Shown here: positions 1-12,352 of the stretch, in pieces
How positions within the stretch are numbered: the first letter of the stretch is position 1
Layout: every line of letters begins with the position of its first letter
Origin: Cycas panzhihuaensis
Taxonomy: Eukaryota > Cycadophyta
Direction of reading: 5' to 3'
Assembly (NCBI GenBank): GCA_023213395.1
Contig: CM041465.1
Coordinates: forward strand, 151,225,741-151,289,740
DNA length: 64,000 bases
Notes under the pieces: model-generated
The model's input: only the letters and a program-made list of their open reading frames with translations
Told to the model about the DNA's origin: nothing
Databases searched by the model: none
Position numbers and translations under genes: made by a program

Positions 1-820
1 TTAATCAAAGTTGAATCATCTATCTTAGAAAGTTTGATTCTAATTTCTGCTGGGATTGCTAATGGTTTGCAATCTATCATTCTGAATCTTTGTAGTAGAT
101 CTAATATATATTTGCATTGAGAGATGAAGATTCCTTGTTTGTCTTGCAAGACTTCTAGTCCTAGGAAGTAATGCATGAGACCTAAGTCTGTCATATCAAA
201 TTCCTTACATATAGCATTTTTAAATTGATGTAAAAGATTGGAGTCGTTTCCTATATAGACTAGGTCATCCACATAAAGACCTATAATCAAGATTGAGCTT
301 CCCTTGATTTGAGTGTATAAGTTTAGATCTACTTGAGATCTCTCAAACCCTTAATCTCTAAAATACTTGTTTATGTCGGAATACCAAGCGTTGGGTGCTT
401 GTTTTAGACCATATAATGCATTTTTTAACTTGTATGCTTTGTTTTCTTCCCCCCCGACTTCAAAACTGAGGGGTTAAGTGACATAGATGTCCTCTTTAAT
501 ATAACTATTTAAAAAAACACTTTTCACATCCATTTGATAAACTTTCTAACCCATTTGAGTGGCTAAACTCATTATCATTTGAATAGATTCCATCCTAGCG
601 ATAAGGGGAAAAAGTTTCTATATAATCTATGCCTTCTCTTTGGGCATATCCTTTTGCAACCAATCTAGCTTTATACTTATCGATGGAGTCATTTGAGTGG
701 AACTTGATCTTATAGACTCATTTGGTTCTAATAGCTTTCTTCTTTGGTGGTAAGTCTATGAGTTCCCATGTATCATTCTTAATAATGGACTTATATTCCA
801 CTTTCATGACTTTTTGCTAA
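1..820 (-). pseudogene. copia E reverse transcriptase (partial)
   Basis: Minus-strand translation shows the copia RT palm. The catalytic YVDD is encoded at 264-275, followed by a DMTDLG...MHYFLGLEV stretch near 130-200. Upstream are MDVKS.FLN and [12 protein letters not shown] motifs. The RT would copy element RNA into DNA in virus-like particles. Stops and frameshifts interrupt it (for example at about 350), so no full enzyme can be made. The C-terminal RT and RNase H are off the window. Confidence 0.88.
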
Positions 821-2145
821 AATTCATATTGATTGGCCTCATCAAAGGTTTGAGGCTCATGAATTTTGAATACCTTGCTTATTAGAGAAAAGTTAACCCT
901 ATGTAAGTGTGTGGATCTTCTATTGTTATCTAATATATTTCCCAAGTCATGGTTGCGATGAACCCAGTTGGGTAGTTGTTGTGGTGGAGGTTGAGATGAA
1001 GTTCCCTCCCTAGTTGAGTCATGGATATTTCTCCACATAAGAGACACATATTTAGACTTACTTGATGTATCAAATTTATTGGCAATCTCCTTCTTCTTTT
1101 CTTGATTATCTTGGTAGAAGGTGTCTTCCTAAAACTTAATGTCTCTACTCACCATAACTTTCCTTAATTTTGGATCATAGACTTTGTAGGATTTAGAAGA
1201 TTCACTATAGCCAATAAAGATATATTTAACACTATGGTCATCCAACTTGATTCTTCTTTGATCAAGAATATGGGCATATGCTAGACAGCCAAATACCCTG
1301 AGATGATATATATTTGGTTTATAACCAGTCCATGCTTCTTCTAGAGTTTTCCACCTAAGTACTTTGGTGGAACATCTATTGAGCAGATAGATAGTTGTAT
1401 GAACTACTTCAGCCCAAAATTCATGGCCCAAGTTCTTATCCTTAAGCATACATCTTACCATTTTAATGATAGTTCAATTCTTTCTTTCTGCTACACCATT
1501 TTGTTATGGGGTGTAGGGGTTGGTAAATTGTCTCTTGATCCCATGGTAGATACAATAGTCCTTGAAAGTATTAGATGTAAACTCTTCCCTATTATCTGAT
1601 CTTAAAGAAAGGATGTGATATCCACTTTATCGCTCAACAAAGGTTTTGAAGTTAACAAAGTAGTTGAAACCATCTAATTTATATCTTAGAAAGAAAACGC
1701 ATGTCTTCCTTATGAAGTCATTAATAAATGTGAGAAAATACTTTGTACCTACTAAGGAGAGAGTAGTCATCAGTCCACAAATATCTGTGTATACTAGTTG
1801 AAGAGGGGCAGATGCTCGATGGCTAAAATTAGGAAATCTTTCTCTATGTTGTTTACCAAGAAGGCATCCCTCACACAACTTTTTATTGATATGAATAGGT
1901 GGTAAACCATTAACCATATCCAACCTTTTCATAAGAGCCAAGCTATTGTAGTTAAGATGACCAAACCGTATATGCCATAAATCACTATCCATGGTAGTTG
2001 AAATTCTTAGGGTATAAGTATCTAAAGGAGTGAGGATAAGCTTAAATAAATGATCCTTAGTCATTTTACCTTTGGTAATAATAGCTTTATTTTTCCTCTT
2101 ATCTTTGATAACACATTTGTCATTATCAAAAATCACCTTATAATC
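817..2145 (-). pseudogene. copia E integrase and integrase-RT linker
   Basis: On the minus strand, 1627-2136 encodes the GAG-pre-integrase and zinc-binding part: WH.RFGHLN then LCEGCLLGKQHRE (HHCC type), and the start of the core with YTDICG and F.NDF. The run QNGVAERKN follows near 1490-1500, and the integrase C-terminal half with WAEVV, VFGCLAYAH and YIFIGYSESSKSYKVYDP is at 1129-1461. The segment 817-1047 is the hydrophilic linker to RT. Inactivating stops include TAA for CAA just before QNG and TGA for CGA just after it. Integrase would insert element cDNA into chromosomes. Confidence 0.88.
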
Positions 2146-3551
2146 TTGTCACATCATCTATCCTACTGATAGTAAGTTTTTCTTTAGGGCAGAGACATAT
2201 AAGACATCATCTAAGTGTCTATATTCGTCAATGCCAGTCATTAAAGCTATGTTACCTTTCCCAACTGATTCATAGGAAGTATTATCTCCAAACATGATTG
2301 ACCCTTTTCTATTTTTATGTAAGGTTTAAAATAAATGTTCTTTGTGGGTCATGTAGGTTGAGCAACCTTAATCAATATACCAGCTATCATTATCTTCTTC
2401 CTTAACAGAATAACTGGATAAAAATAATATGTTATTAACCTTTAATTCTAATGAGTTTGGAGCATGTCCTCTAGATGGTGGTCCATGTTTTGAAAAATAT
2501 TTATCCTCATTGTGACCACTGCTATGGCAATAAGTACAATATAATGGATCTCTTCTTCCATAACTTAGGCTTCTACTTCTTAGTTGAGAATAATCAATAT
2601 TGAAGGATCTCCCCCTTTCCTCATAGGATTGAGGAGGGTTGTCCCTTAGTCTATTGTCATAATATGCCTGATTTGTACTTGAAGATTAAGAATTCCCTTG
2701 ATAATGTAGATAGCAAGGATGATTCTCAACTTGTCTCCTTTGATTGGTATTTCTTGGAGGATTTTCATGTTGTTGGGGTCTTCCTTGCCTCTTTTGGTGA
2801 GGGGCTTAGTATCATAGAGGATCTTATCTAGTATCTCTTCGAGGATTTCTACTTTTTCTTCTTGGAGGAGATTCCTTTTGCCTTGAGGTTCCTACTTGAG
2901 AGATAGATTGAATGCGGGCATTTGTAGTAAAGGCATGTTCTAAAGATTCATTTGCACATTGCTACTCTTCTATAGACATGAGCATGGTACTAAGTTGTTC
3001 CACTTTGAGAGTACTTAGATCCTTTGATACACTGATACTAGTAGCCACCATTTCAAAATGTCTTACAGCTCTTACATATTTAAGGATCTTTTCGACTAAC
3101 CTTTATTCAGTTAGGGTATCTCCAAGTGACCTCATTTACTTTACAATATCTTAGACTTTAGTCATAAATTCTGTTATTGATTCATTTGGCATCATACGTA
3201 GATTTTCAAACTTCTTCTCAAGTTCTGTAATTTAGAGGAGGCTGCTCCATATATTAGTTGTAAAGTGTCCCAAGCTTTTTTGGACTTAATTGATTCACTA
3301 ACTCTTGGAAACACATGATATTCTAGTGCACAGAAGATAAGGGCTAAGGCTTCATTATCTTTCTTGACATTTTCCTTGTATGTAGCATTTTCTATATTGG
3401 ATGGATTTTGTCCTAATTTGTTGTAGCATGTTCTCACAATATCCTACATATTGTTAGCTATGAGGATGGGTCTCATCCTCCTACTCAAGTTTAGAAAATC
3501 ATTTCCATCCAATTTGGGGATAATCATGTTCCCAAAGATAAATGTCATCTT
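2146..3551 (-). pseudogene. copia E gag and aspartic protease
   Basis: The gag starts near 3551 on the minus strand with a copia-type UBN2 capsid region (3192-3437, KKAWDTLQ.IYG). A CCHC zinc knuckle is recognisable near 2500-2545 (C-x2-C-x4-H, final Cys changed to Tyr). The protease motif WYxDSGCSTxMT is recognisable near 2340-2395, with the Ser codon now TAA. Stops and frame changes are spread throughout. Gag would form the particle and the protease would process the polyprotein. Confidence 0.75.
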
Positions 3552-4307
3552 AAACTAAGGTTTTGTTGATCAAGGATGACAAATAAGATTTTAAAGGTTA
3601 AATGTGAATCTCAAAAATATATTTAAATTTAAATTTTAGAAAAAGAGTTTTAAGTGTAAAAATTCCCTTCCAAGTATAACCCAAGGTTTTTCCCAAAGTT
3701 TTGAATAAGTGAACTAGGACCTATTAAGGCTACTAGGATCTAAGTTTAAGTTTCTCCCGGGGCAACCTTTAGTTGCTATCATATCTAGTGGTACTTGCCC
3801 ACAGATAGTAAAATAAGGATACAATATATCAATTACATGAGTGCTAGGCTCTATATTGGACATGAATTAACACACTCTATAGAGCTAGATAGCTCAATCA
3901 CACTACAATCAATCATGTGAAGTGCGAATAACCAAAATGAATCACGCAAATGATTCACATGATAAGATCTATATTGATGGTGACTTGCCTGCCTTACTCC
4001 ACATAAATACTATTATAAATAGTACAACCTCTTGTTATACAAAACTTGTAAATCATATATGCAAATGTTAATAGCCAAATATAAGAATATAAGGATTATA
4101 GATATGAATATGACAATGAGAATTAAAATGTAATGACAAGATTAATGCAAATGATAAACTAAACCAATAGAGAGCTTATATATACCAACAATATGTGTAG
4201 TGACCTCTTCACAAATTTCTTCATAGATGGCTTATACAAAAGTGGATTTGAACACCTAAATAATGGCTCTCAATGCCTAAACAAAGGCTCTATAAACAAA
4301 GAAGGTG
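3552..4307 (-). other. copia E untranslated leader
   Basis: This stretch lies between the primer site and the gag start of element E. It is AT-rich on both strands and I see no coding signal or RNA gene in it. Confidence 0.6.
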
Positions 4308-4319
4308 GCTCTGATACCA
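4308..4319 (-). promoter_or_regulatory. primer-binding site of copia E
   Basis: The minus strand reads TGGTATCAGAGC, the exact complement of the 3' end of plant initiator tRNA-Met used by many copia elements. It lies two bases inside the 5' LTR end. Confidence 0.92.
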
Positions 4320-4321
4320 AA

Positions 4322-4606
4322 TGATGGAATCAGGCAACAAAGGGAGAAGAATTAAATGTAAGAAAAGGAGAACCATCAATCTATGAGGATGGTGGTGTTA
4401 ATAAATACTAATGTTGTTGAACCCCTTAAATAAATAGATAAGACTAAGAGGGATTTGGCATACCTCTCAAAGTAGTACCATCAACTAGCATTAACAAACA
4501 CCTAACATGCCACTGCCAAAGTATCTCTATTGATCTAGGTTATCACCCCAACAAGAGAAAACTTCCCAAGGTGGATATGAGCCCTTATGCAGACATTATT
4601 CCAACA
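4322..4606 (-). repeat. 5' LTR of copia E
   Basis: On the minus strand this 285-bp segment starts TGTTGGAATA and ends CCATCA directly before the primer site. It contains a TATA-like tatttatttaagg near 4428-4446. The partner LTR is outside the window, so the outer end is inferred from the TG start. Confidence 0.72.
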
Positions 4607-4611
4607 TGTAG

Positions 4612-4902
4612 GAGGAGGGGCTTCTCTTTCGAAGTAAATTCCTTTGAGTAATAATGACTCAATATTCTTTTCTAGATATTCTAATGCCTCTTCAATATAA
4701 TAATCACCCTTCTTTCTTATATCTTATAAGGAGTAATTAGTAGTAGGTAATAATGCTTTTTATCATCTAATGTCTTTAAAATCCTTTTCCTTTCATATTT
4801 TTGGAAACAATAGAATTCTCTAGCCAAATTCTAAGCATTCTATACTACAATAATCATATCTTATCATCCTTAATTATTCATGCATTATCTCCATCTATTG
4901 CA
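4612..4902 (-). repeat. possible start of the 3' LTR of gypsy C
   Basis: A minus-strand purine run (AAAGGGGG, 4903-4910) is followed by TGCAATAGATGG, which fits a polypurine tract and LTR start. The rest of the LTR would lie beyond copia E, outside the window. The 5' LTR piece visible at 28546-28813 is the other end of the LTR, so no direct comparison is possible. The call rests on position only. Confidence 0.4.
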
Positions 4903-6334
4903 CCCCCTTTCTTAGCCATTACCTTAGCCTTGAGTATCCATCTTCAAATCATTATTATATTATATCTTCTTATCTTTTAATAGATGCTAAGTTTATTGGA
5001 AATGGAACCAAATGTTAGATATTAATTTGTTAACATTATAAATATTCATCAAATGACAACATTCTAGAATTAACAAAAGCAACCAACCAAGCATTGCATA
5101 TAGATTTCATCCACAATTCTCTTTTATTAATATCAATACTACCTTGTGAATGTAATTTCTCTTATGAATCACATTGAATAAGGTATGTAATGCTTACATT
5201 CAATAATTTAATATAAGTCTAGACTAAGCTATAAAACTACAAGGAATTGTACTATAACACAATTATGTAACTATTTATACCATCATCTTGATAAATACCA
5301 AAATAATTATGAAACTAATTTTATAACAATCCAAAACTTCATCATATATAGATAAAGTCTATGTTAGATATTAACCATATTGACTTTTATCAATAGCCAA
5401 AATTTTGACATCAATAAGGTCTACATAAACGAATAAATGTCAACATAGTATAGTCATTATTATAGACTAAAATATTGACATAAAAACTTCAACATAATAA
5501 ATATTAATAAAATAACTTTGACATAAATACTTTGACATGATTTGAAATTGCTAACATTGATATAACCAACTAATAACCATTTATTTGAATACCTAAAACT
5601 ATTTGGATGATTATGAATTGCTTGGGCACCCTTGTTTTGGTTCAAATATAAAGAATTTTTGCTAGAAAGTTGGTGAAAAACCTTTTAATTTTAGTTACCT
5701 TTTGAAATGCTTGAATTGTGAAGATGCCTTAAATTCTACCTTTAATACTATTCCCTTTTTTTTTTTTTTGGCCAAAACATTCCTCAAGCTATTCTCACAT
5801 AAGAATGATGTTGAGAATAGTGATCAAACTTATTCAGAATAATCACTTCTCACTTGTAATCCTTTATTATTTTCCTTTCTTATATCATTCCACAAAATAA
5901 TTCTTCACAACCCTTAGAATAGTGACTCTTTACTCTTAGAACAATGGTTTTTTTACTACAAAGTAATGACTCATACCTCTTAAGAAGGGAAGTTCTACCT
6001 AAAGTAGTGAGTAAAACACTTGAACTTGTTTTTTTTTTTAGGGGGGATATGGTGATTTCTATTATGTTATTTTATAGTCAAATGGTCATTTTCCATATCA
6101 AAATCCACTTGGTCTTAGTTATCAACTAATGTTTTTAGCATATTATTTAGTTGTAGGATGAGAGCTATGGTTATTTTTTCTATTTTTAAATTTTATTTTA
6201 TGTTTATACATCATGATGAAATCGAGCTCATAATATTTAGATAGCCTCAATTGTCTCTAATTTTAGTAATGTATTAGCAATATAGTATGATACACCTAAT
6301 TGACTCATGTAGGAACTTAGTCACCTTATTCATA
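4903..6334 (-). other. 3' untranslated region of gypsy C
   Basis: About 1.4 kb follow the integrase C-terminus. Two poly-T tracts (5757-5769, 6029-6039) stand out. I see no coding signal on either strand. Confidence 0.5.
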
Positions 6335-7080
6335 ATAGGGTATTAATCTACTACCATTAACCAATTTTGATAATAATAGTCCATTTATCTCCTTTAATTA
6401 CACTAATCCATTTTTTAATATCTTTTCTACTATATATGATCCTAGCCATCCTATTTTCAATTTGTTGTGGTATGTGTAAAACTTATTGTTATAAAGTACT
6501 TAATTCCCTTCCTTAAATTATGGTGCACATAGGTGATGATCATGATATGCTTTCTACTTATGCTTTTCAATGGTCTATATCAAATTGGCCATGTTTCTTA
6601 TTTGTTCTAACTATAATAATTATGTTCCTTATTTGTTCTAACTATAATAATTAAAGGAATAGTTTCCTTAATGGGTGTTCATCGTCTAATCAACATGTTA
6701 AAGAAACTCAAAGACTTGGTATTTTGAACTCAAGTGGTACTACAGATTTTATCTTATATACCAAACAAAATGACATTTACTATATTATACCTTTATAGAT
6801 AGTACAAAATATCTATAGTATTGAGGGTAACTTTTCTACCCAATCTATCCTTTTGTTACTATAAAATGTTTATAAGTAATTTTTTATAATCTTGTTAGAG
6901 CTTTCTACTTGTCCATTTGCTCATAAAATTAGGTTGTCTTCTCTACTTGTGTAAAATTACATTGTGACTAATTATCAATGGCCAGTTCTTATAATCATGT
7001 TCTTTATGGCTTAGAGATTGCATATATGGTAGGTTCTAGTGGGGTGGTAAGAAGATGAGAGAAGGCTTATGTGACCACAT
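6335..7080 (-). pseudogene. gypsy C integrase remnant (C-terminal half)
   Basis: On the minus strand a NGQVES.NK..KN motif with the third catalytic Glu context, DWVEKLP, WAYRTS and FxLVYK (about 6730-6960) are recognisable once stops are ignored. A C-terminal module with GWLGSYIVEKILKNG and NGSRLIPYY follows near 6340-6470. The zinc-binding domain and the first two catalytic Asp residues are missing: RNase H sequence passes almost directly into the third motif. The protein is dead. Confidence 0.78.
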
Positions 7081-7500
7081 TATCTTTCTCTTTCTTATAT
7101 ATAATAGTAAAATTGAATACCTAGAGGTGATCAATCCACTTAGCCTACTCCTTAGATAAAATTAACTTATCTAGAAGGTAACAGAGGTTGTGATGGTCTA
7201 TTAGAATAGTGAATTTTAAACTAAATAGATATTGGCAATATTTATCCATTGCATGTAAGATAGCCTTTATTTTCTTCTAGTATGTTGATAATCAACATTC
7301 ATGATCTTTGAGCTTCTGACTCTTGAATGTAATTGGGTAAAAATTTTATATGAGCATATAACCCAACCTAAATTCAGATGTATTACATTCTACTTGGAAA
7401 GGTTGGGAGAAATCTAGGGTAACAAGGACTGGAATAGATGACATGATCACTTTAACATAATTAAAGTCATAGGTTATATTTAGATACCATTAAAACAAGT
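7081..7500 (-). pseudogene. gypsy C RNase H
   Basis: Minus-strand translation shows FSQPFQVECNTSEFRLGYML, then KIKAILHAMDKY.QYL and DHHNLCYLLDK...AKWIDHL. This is the typical gypsy RNase H that follows RT and degrades RNA in the hybrid. Several codons are stops. Confidence 0.85.
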
Positions 7501-8350
7501 CCTTTATAATAAATTGATTAATAAGGCCACAAGGATAACATAATTTTAGATGAATCATTAATAGAATCCTACAAGCCCTAGGAAAGTGCAAAATTAGGTA
7601 AGATTCTTGAATGTTGGCTAGTTAGTGATGACCAAAATTTTATTGGGATCAACCTAGATGGCCTCTAAAGAAATGATGTGGCCTAGATACTATAATTTAA
7701 ATTTATCAAATTCACACTCTGAGAGCTTAGCATATAATTAACACTAGCTAGGAATTTTAAGAATAATTTCCAAATGTTAGAGGTGAAGAGACATGCCATT
7801 ATTGTAAATAAGAATGTCACCAAATAAAATAATGAAAATTATTTTAAGGTAGGGGCCAAAAGTTATGTTCATTAAAGCTTGAAATATGGTCACAGCATTG
7901 CATAACCCAAAGAGCATAACATAGAATTCAAAATATCCATGATACATCTAAAAGGTCATCTTATATTAATCTTTGGGGGTAACAGACATTTGGTAGTAGC
8001 TTGATTGAAGATCTAATTTAAAGAATATGGTGTAACCATGGATTTCATCTAATATATCATTTATCCTTGAGGTTGAAAACTTATTCTTTATGATGATCTT
8101 ATTAAGTTCTTAATAATTAACATAGAGTCAAAAAGAGGCATCCTTTTATAAATGAAAATGATAGAAGTAACATAGGGGCTTTTATTAAGTTGTATATTCC
8201 CTATTTCTAATAACTCATTAGTAATTTTTTTATTTCATCATTTTAAAATTAAAAAATTTAATATGGCCTAAGGTTGATTGGATCATGAGGGGTTTTTAGT
8301 TTAATGGTGTGGTAATAGCCGTGATCTTGAAGGGGCTAGCTAAAAAGAGG
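7501..8350 (-). pseudogene. gypsy C reverse transcriptase
   Basis: Minus-strand motifs include HGYFEFYVMLFGLCNAVTIFQALMN (near 7850-7960), the catalytic region FGDILIYNN in place of the canonical F.DDILIYS (near 7800-7830), and FDKFKL.YLGHIISLEAI.VDPNKI (7630-7740). The YLGH...VDP.KI block marks the end of a gypsy RT. Many in-frame stops and the damaged active site make it non-functional. Confidence 0.88.
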
Positions 8351-8721
8351 GTGAAGATAAATTGGTGCTTGGTGAGGATGTGTTATATATCTAAGTGGAT
8401 ATCAGTATAAGCTTCGATGTTATTAATGTAGTCTATATATCCAACACTCTTATTTAATTACTTACACATTTAATTTAAGAAGATATGTTTAATTAGGGAA
8501 GGTTGGATACCATGAAGTTTATGTGTTTACCTCATATTATCTTTAAATAGCATGAATGGATTATTAAGGGAGTTATTAGTACTATAAGTTCTAGGAATTT
8601 AAATCCATTAAACCCTAGGGATAGTGTATGACCCTCTATTGAATAGGGCATAGAAATCTGAGACCAAATGATAGGTATTAATCTAGATGTGTAAATTCTT
8701 GGTTATTCTTGAGTAATTAAA
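8351..8721 (-). pseudogene. gypsy C protease-RT junction
   Basis: The minus strand encodes DFYALF..GSYTIPRV.WI, the degenerate form of the DFYxLPLxGxDIVLGxQWL block found after gypsy proteases, then FMLFKDN and HKLHGIQ. Its protease half is at 25823-26000, on the other side of copia B. This shows directly that B interrupts C. Confidence 0.75.
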
Positions 8722-9090
8722 TGAAAGAAATAATAGGATCAAAATAACTCTTGCATATAAGATAAACACCACATGATCATAATATTATAAATATATTAAA
8801 TAAACATAACATAAGGGTAAAATTGGTTAACTCTTGTAATGATATTCTAATAGAGTTTTAACTCATACAAATAGAACTTAATATATAATGGCTAGGACAT
8901 GGCCTATATTTATAGGGGTGTGATATCACTCTCCTCTCATTTGATTGGCTAATATAATGGATGAATACGAGTGGCTTGTTATGCAAAATAGAGGTTCAAG
9001 TACCCTTAAGTATATTACAATACAAATTAATTACATAAAGTACAAAGTATTCCAAGAAATACATAATGAAGGTGTCACTATATTTTAACA
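8722..9090 (-). repeat. 3' LTR of copia B
   Basis: In plus orientation it runs TGAAAGAAAT...TTTTAACA, the same sequence as 25453-25822 with scattered differences. The minus strand has a TATA-like tataaatag near 8915-8922. Its start follows the purine tract AAGGGAGGA. Confidence 0.92.
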
Positions 9091-9099
9091 TCCTCCCTT
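9091..9099 (-). promoter_or_regulatory. polypurine tract of copia B
   Basis: The minus strand reads AAGGGAGGA immediately before the LTR start TGTTAAAA, as expected for the plus-strand DNA primer. Confidence 0.8.
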
Positions 9100-10810
9100 A
9101 ATGATAACTTCATTGAGTCTAACATCAAGGTTATCTCAAAACTTCTTAAACTTTAGTTTACCAAGTGCTTTTATGAATATATCTACCAGTTGGTCCTCTA
9201 TCAATCAATTTATAAGATTAATTCCATCATTTTGCACATGTTCATGGATGAAATAATGATGGACCTTGATGTGTTTAGCATTGTATGGAATATAGGGCTC
9301 TTAGTCATCTCCAATACACTCTAATTATCATAGTATAGAAGAATTACTTTAGTTTACTAAAGTCCAAGATCTACAAGAATCCTACAAAGCCAAATAGCCT
9401 CTATAGTTGCATGTACAACTACTTTGTATTTTAACTCAATGGATGAGAGAGTAACATTTGGTTGTTTCTTATAACTCCATAAAATAGTAGTTGTGTTTAT
9501 GTTAAAAGAATACCTTGAAGTAGAGTGGCATAAATCCTAGAATCTAGCCTAATTACCATTAGTAAATCCTTTTAGCATAGGAGAATCAACTTGTCTATAA
9601 TCCAACCCAAACTGTAAAGTACCATGTATGTATTTGAGAATCCTTGTGGTAGCCTTCCAATCTGACATTTTAGGCTCTAACATAATCCTTAAATAGATCC
9701 CAACTGCATATGAGATGTTTAAGTGAGTATGAGTGAGATAAATCAAACTCCCTATTAGTTATTTGTAAAGTGTGGGATCAATAGGTTTTCCTTATTCATC
9801 CATAATGAGTTATGTATTAATCTCCATGGGAATAGGCAAAGGTTTATAGTCATTAATTCTGAATTATTATAGAAGCCTATTTGTATAATTTGACTATGAC
9901 AAGGAGATATTTCCTAGTTTCTATCATACTTTAGTTCCAAGAAAGTAATGGAGTAGTCCAAGGTCAACCCTCTTGAAGCTACTATTTAGGTCCTATTAGA
10001 GACTAGTTATGCCATCATTGTAATTCCTAATTATTGCTAAGTCATAAATATATAGAATAATGATGATGATTAAATTATTCCATATCTAAATATAGAGATT
10101 AGGATTAAAGGACGAATAAATAAATCTATGCTTAATGAAAAAGGCATTAATTTTAGCATACCAAGTATGAGGTACATGTTTGAGACCATAAAGAGCTTTC
10201 TTAAGCTTGAAAACTAAGTGTTTGTTACTAAGAATAACATAGCCAAGAGGTTATCTCAAATATACTTCTTCTGCAAGTTCTACATTAAGGAAAGCACTCT
10301 TCATGTCCATTTGATACACTAACCATTTAAACTAGGAAGCAAGTGACATAACTAAATAGAAGATAGACATATTAGCAATTGAGATGAAGGTTTCTTCATA
10401 ATCATTGCCTTATTTCTATTTAAATCCTTTTGCAACCAGGTGTGCTTTATATCACTCAATGGAGCCATCAACATGATATTTTATTTTGCACAACTAACAA
10501 CAATTAATTAGATTTTTACTAGGTAGCAATTTAGTAAGCTCCTATGTGTCATTCTTAAGGATGGAATTCATCTCTCCATCTATTATAGCTTGCCACATTT
10601 AATCTCTGACTAGATCTTCAAATGTAGAAGGCTTAAGAGTTTTAAGAACTTATGTTGTTAAGGTAAAGTTTTTTGAATACCTTAGTTTTGATTCCCTCTT
10701 ATGAGCTATTAAAGATGGAAGAGCATCTTTCATTACTTATATATACCACTTTGGAAGTTTCTTGATGCTTGTAACTTCAACTTATAGGTCTTCTAGGGAT
10801 AATGGTGGTA
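9100..10810 (-). pseudogene. copia B reverse transcriptase and RNase H
   Basis: RNase H is seen at 9549-9746 on the minus strand (YLTHTHLNISYAVG, WKATTRILKYIHGTLQFGLDY). RT follows near 9900-10500 with VDLGLLHYFLGTKV. The catalytic box has decayed from YVDDL to IYDL, and many stops are present. It continues in frame across the copia A insertion into the integrase part at 16180. Confidence 0.82.
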
Positions 10811-10815
10811 CTGTA
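10811..10815. repeat. target-site duplication of copia A, left copy
   Basis: CTGTA here is repeated exactly at 16175-16179 on the other side of copia A. Confidence 0.95.
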
Positions 10816-11473
10816 TGTTAGATAATATAACAACAATGTTTTGGAGGCTAAAATTTTGATAGGTTGGAAATGCAGTTTCCCTCCCAAACTTCCTCGGGGG
10901 GTTCCAAGGGAGGTAAGAGCCCCCTTGGTTGAGGGGGTGTGGGAGAGTTAGAATGCCCCCCGCAAAGAGGGGGTTCAGGGATGATAGCCCTCAACCCAAA
11001 ACCCTAGCACTAAAAAGCATACTAAATTGTAAAGAGAATCAGAGTCGTTTACTCAAAATATGCTAGATTCTATGGTCAAGATTTGTGCCTTGTATAACTT
11101 TCTCATATAGCCTAATTTAGGGTGTTTTCTCATTATTTTGATGGTGTTTGATGTATTGGATGTACTGTGAAGAGTTGGGTGGCTAGTTATTGTTGCTGTA
11201 AGCATTCTATTATAAATTGTATACATTTCTCCATTCTTTGATAATAAAGATCGATACCTTTTCTATGTGGATGTTTCCCTAGCACACTGCTAGGTTTTTA
11301 CCATGTGATATTGGGTGTATATGTGATGCTTGGCTTTCTTATTCATTTTATTATATTATCTCTGGTTTTAAGAACTTACATATTAAATTTCAGTTTCAAT
11401 TCCTGTAACTAGTTATAAAATAGTTTAGATCTTGGTGGCAGTTTCAGGTTATTGGGACTTTGTCTTCTCAACA
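10816..11473 (+). repeat. 5' LTR of copia A
   Basis: The 658-bp LTR starts TGTTAGATAA and ends TTCTCAACA. It contains runs of C and G around 10890-10970 and a TATA-like region near 11235. It matches 15516-16174. Confidence 0.95.
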
Positions 11474-11475
11474 AG

Positions 11476-11490
11476 TGGTATTAGAGCCAC
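11476..11490 (+). promoter_or_regulatory. primer-binding site of copia A
   Basis: TGGTATTAGAGC is the tRNA-Met primer site with a single C-to-T change, two bases after the LTR end. Confidence 0.92.
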
Positions 11491-11545
11491 TTTTATTTTT
11501 GTAGCGAGTTTATGAATGTTTTGGTATCAGCTTTTTCTACACTAA

Positions 11546-12352
11546 ATGACAAAGCTAGGGAATGCAAAGTTCAAGGTGGAGAAATTCAATGGCAAGAACA
11601 ACTTCAAGTTGTGGAAGTTGAAAGCATATGATATTCTAGTACAACAAGGTTTGTACAAAGCTCTTGCAGGCAAATCGAAGAAACCCACAGGGATCAACGA
11701 TGATAAATGGGATGATCTAGATAAAAGGGCTCTTAGCACAATACGATTATGCTTGGCAAATGAAGTTATATTTAACATCGCAAGGGAGCATATAGCAGTA
11801 GGATTATGGACCTGATTAGAAGGCTTGTATATGACTAAATCAATGACAAATTGAATCTACTTGAAGAGGCAACTATACTCATTACAAATGAAGGAAGGTA
11901 TAAAAATTACTAACTATTTAAATACTTTCAATACTCATATTTGTCAGTTAACTAGTATCGATATCATGATTAAGGATGAGGACAAGGTTGTTACCTTATT
12001 ATGTTCGCTACCAGAATCCTAGGATAATATTGTCACCTCAATTAGTTTTAGAACTACAAATGAATTAGACTATGATTTTATTGTGAGTTCTTTGCTGATA
12101 GAAGAATTGAGGAGGAAGTCTAGTCTTGAAACCTTTATACCAGAAGCTATGACAATAAGGGGTAGAATAATTGAGAGAGGACAAAGCTCCAAGGACACAT
12201 CGAGGTCAAAGTCTAAAGGAAAGAAGAGTAAGCTCAAATGTTGGCACTATAATAAGACAGGTCACCTCAAGAAGGATTGCTACAAAAGGAAGGAGTTCTA
12301 GAAAAAGGAAGATCTTGCCAAGGAGGCTAATCAAGTGGAGTAAAATCAAGGT
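11546..12352 (+). pseudogene. copia A gag
   Basis: The start ATG at 11546 opens a copia capsid: KFNGKNNFKLWKLKAYDILVQQGL, then LYMTKSMTN, YLKRQLYSLQM and a UBN2-like domain. A zinc knuckle near 12235-12280 (CWHYNKTGHLKKDC) has lost its second Cys, TGT now being TAT. In-frame stops are transitions: TGA for CGA at 11813-11815 and TAG for TGG at 12020-12022. Frame is otherwise kept through to the protease. Confidence 0.88.

Larger units (their letters stand above)
1..4606 (-). mobile_element. Ty1/copia element E, 5' LTR through RT, cut by the window edge
   Basis: Read on the minus strand, the order is LTR (4322-4606), tRNA-Met-type primer site (4308-4319), gag, protease, integrase and reverse transcriptase. 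This order defines Ty1/copia. RNase H and the 3' LTR lie outside the window to the left. Coding sequence is broken by stops in every domain, so the copy is dead. The flank after the LTR is tgtag (4607-4611); the partner target duplication cannot be seen. It sits in or beside the 3' LTR of gypsy C. Confidence 0.9.
4612..8721 (-). mobile_element. Ty3/gypsy element C, 3' part
   Basis: Minus-strand translation gives the order PR-RT linker, RT, RNase H and integrase C-terminus, which is gypsy order. The upstream part of the same element resumes at 25823 beyond copia B. The chromosomal order of the protease end, B, then the RT linker shows B landed between PR and RT. The element is strongly decayed, with many stops and few CpG. 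Confidence 0.85.

Noticed and set aside
5944-6129. Plus-strand frame of 61 codons in gypsy C.
   Set aside because: It is opposite the 3' region of C, AT-rich, and has no similarity I recognise.
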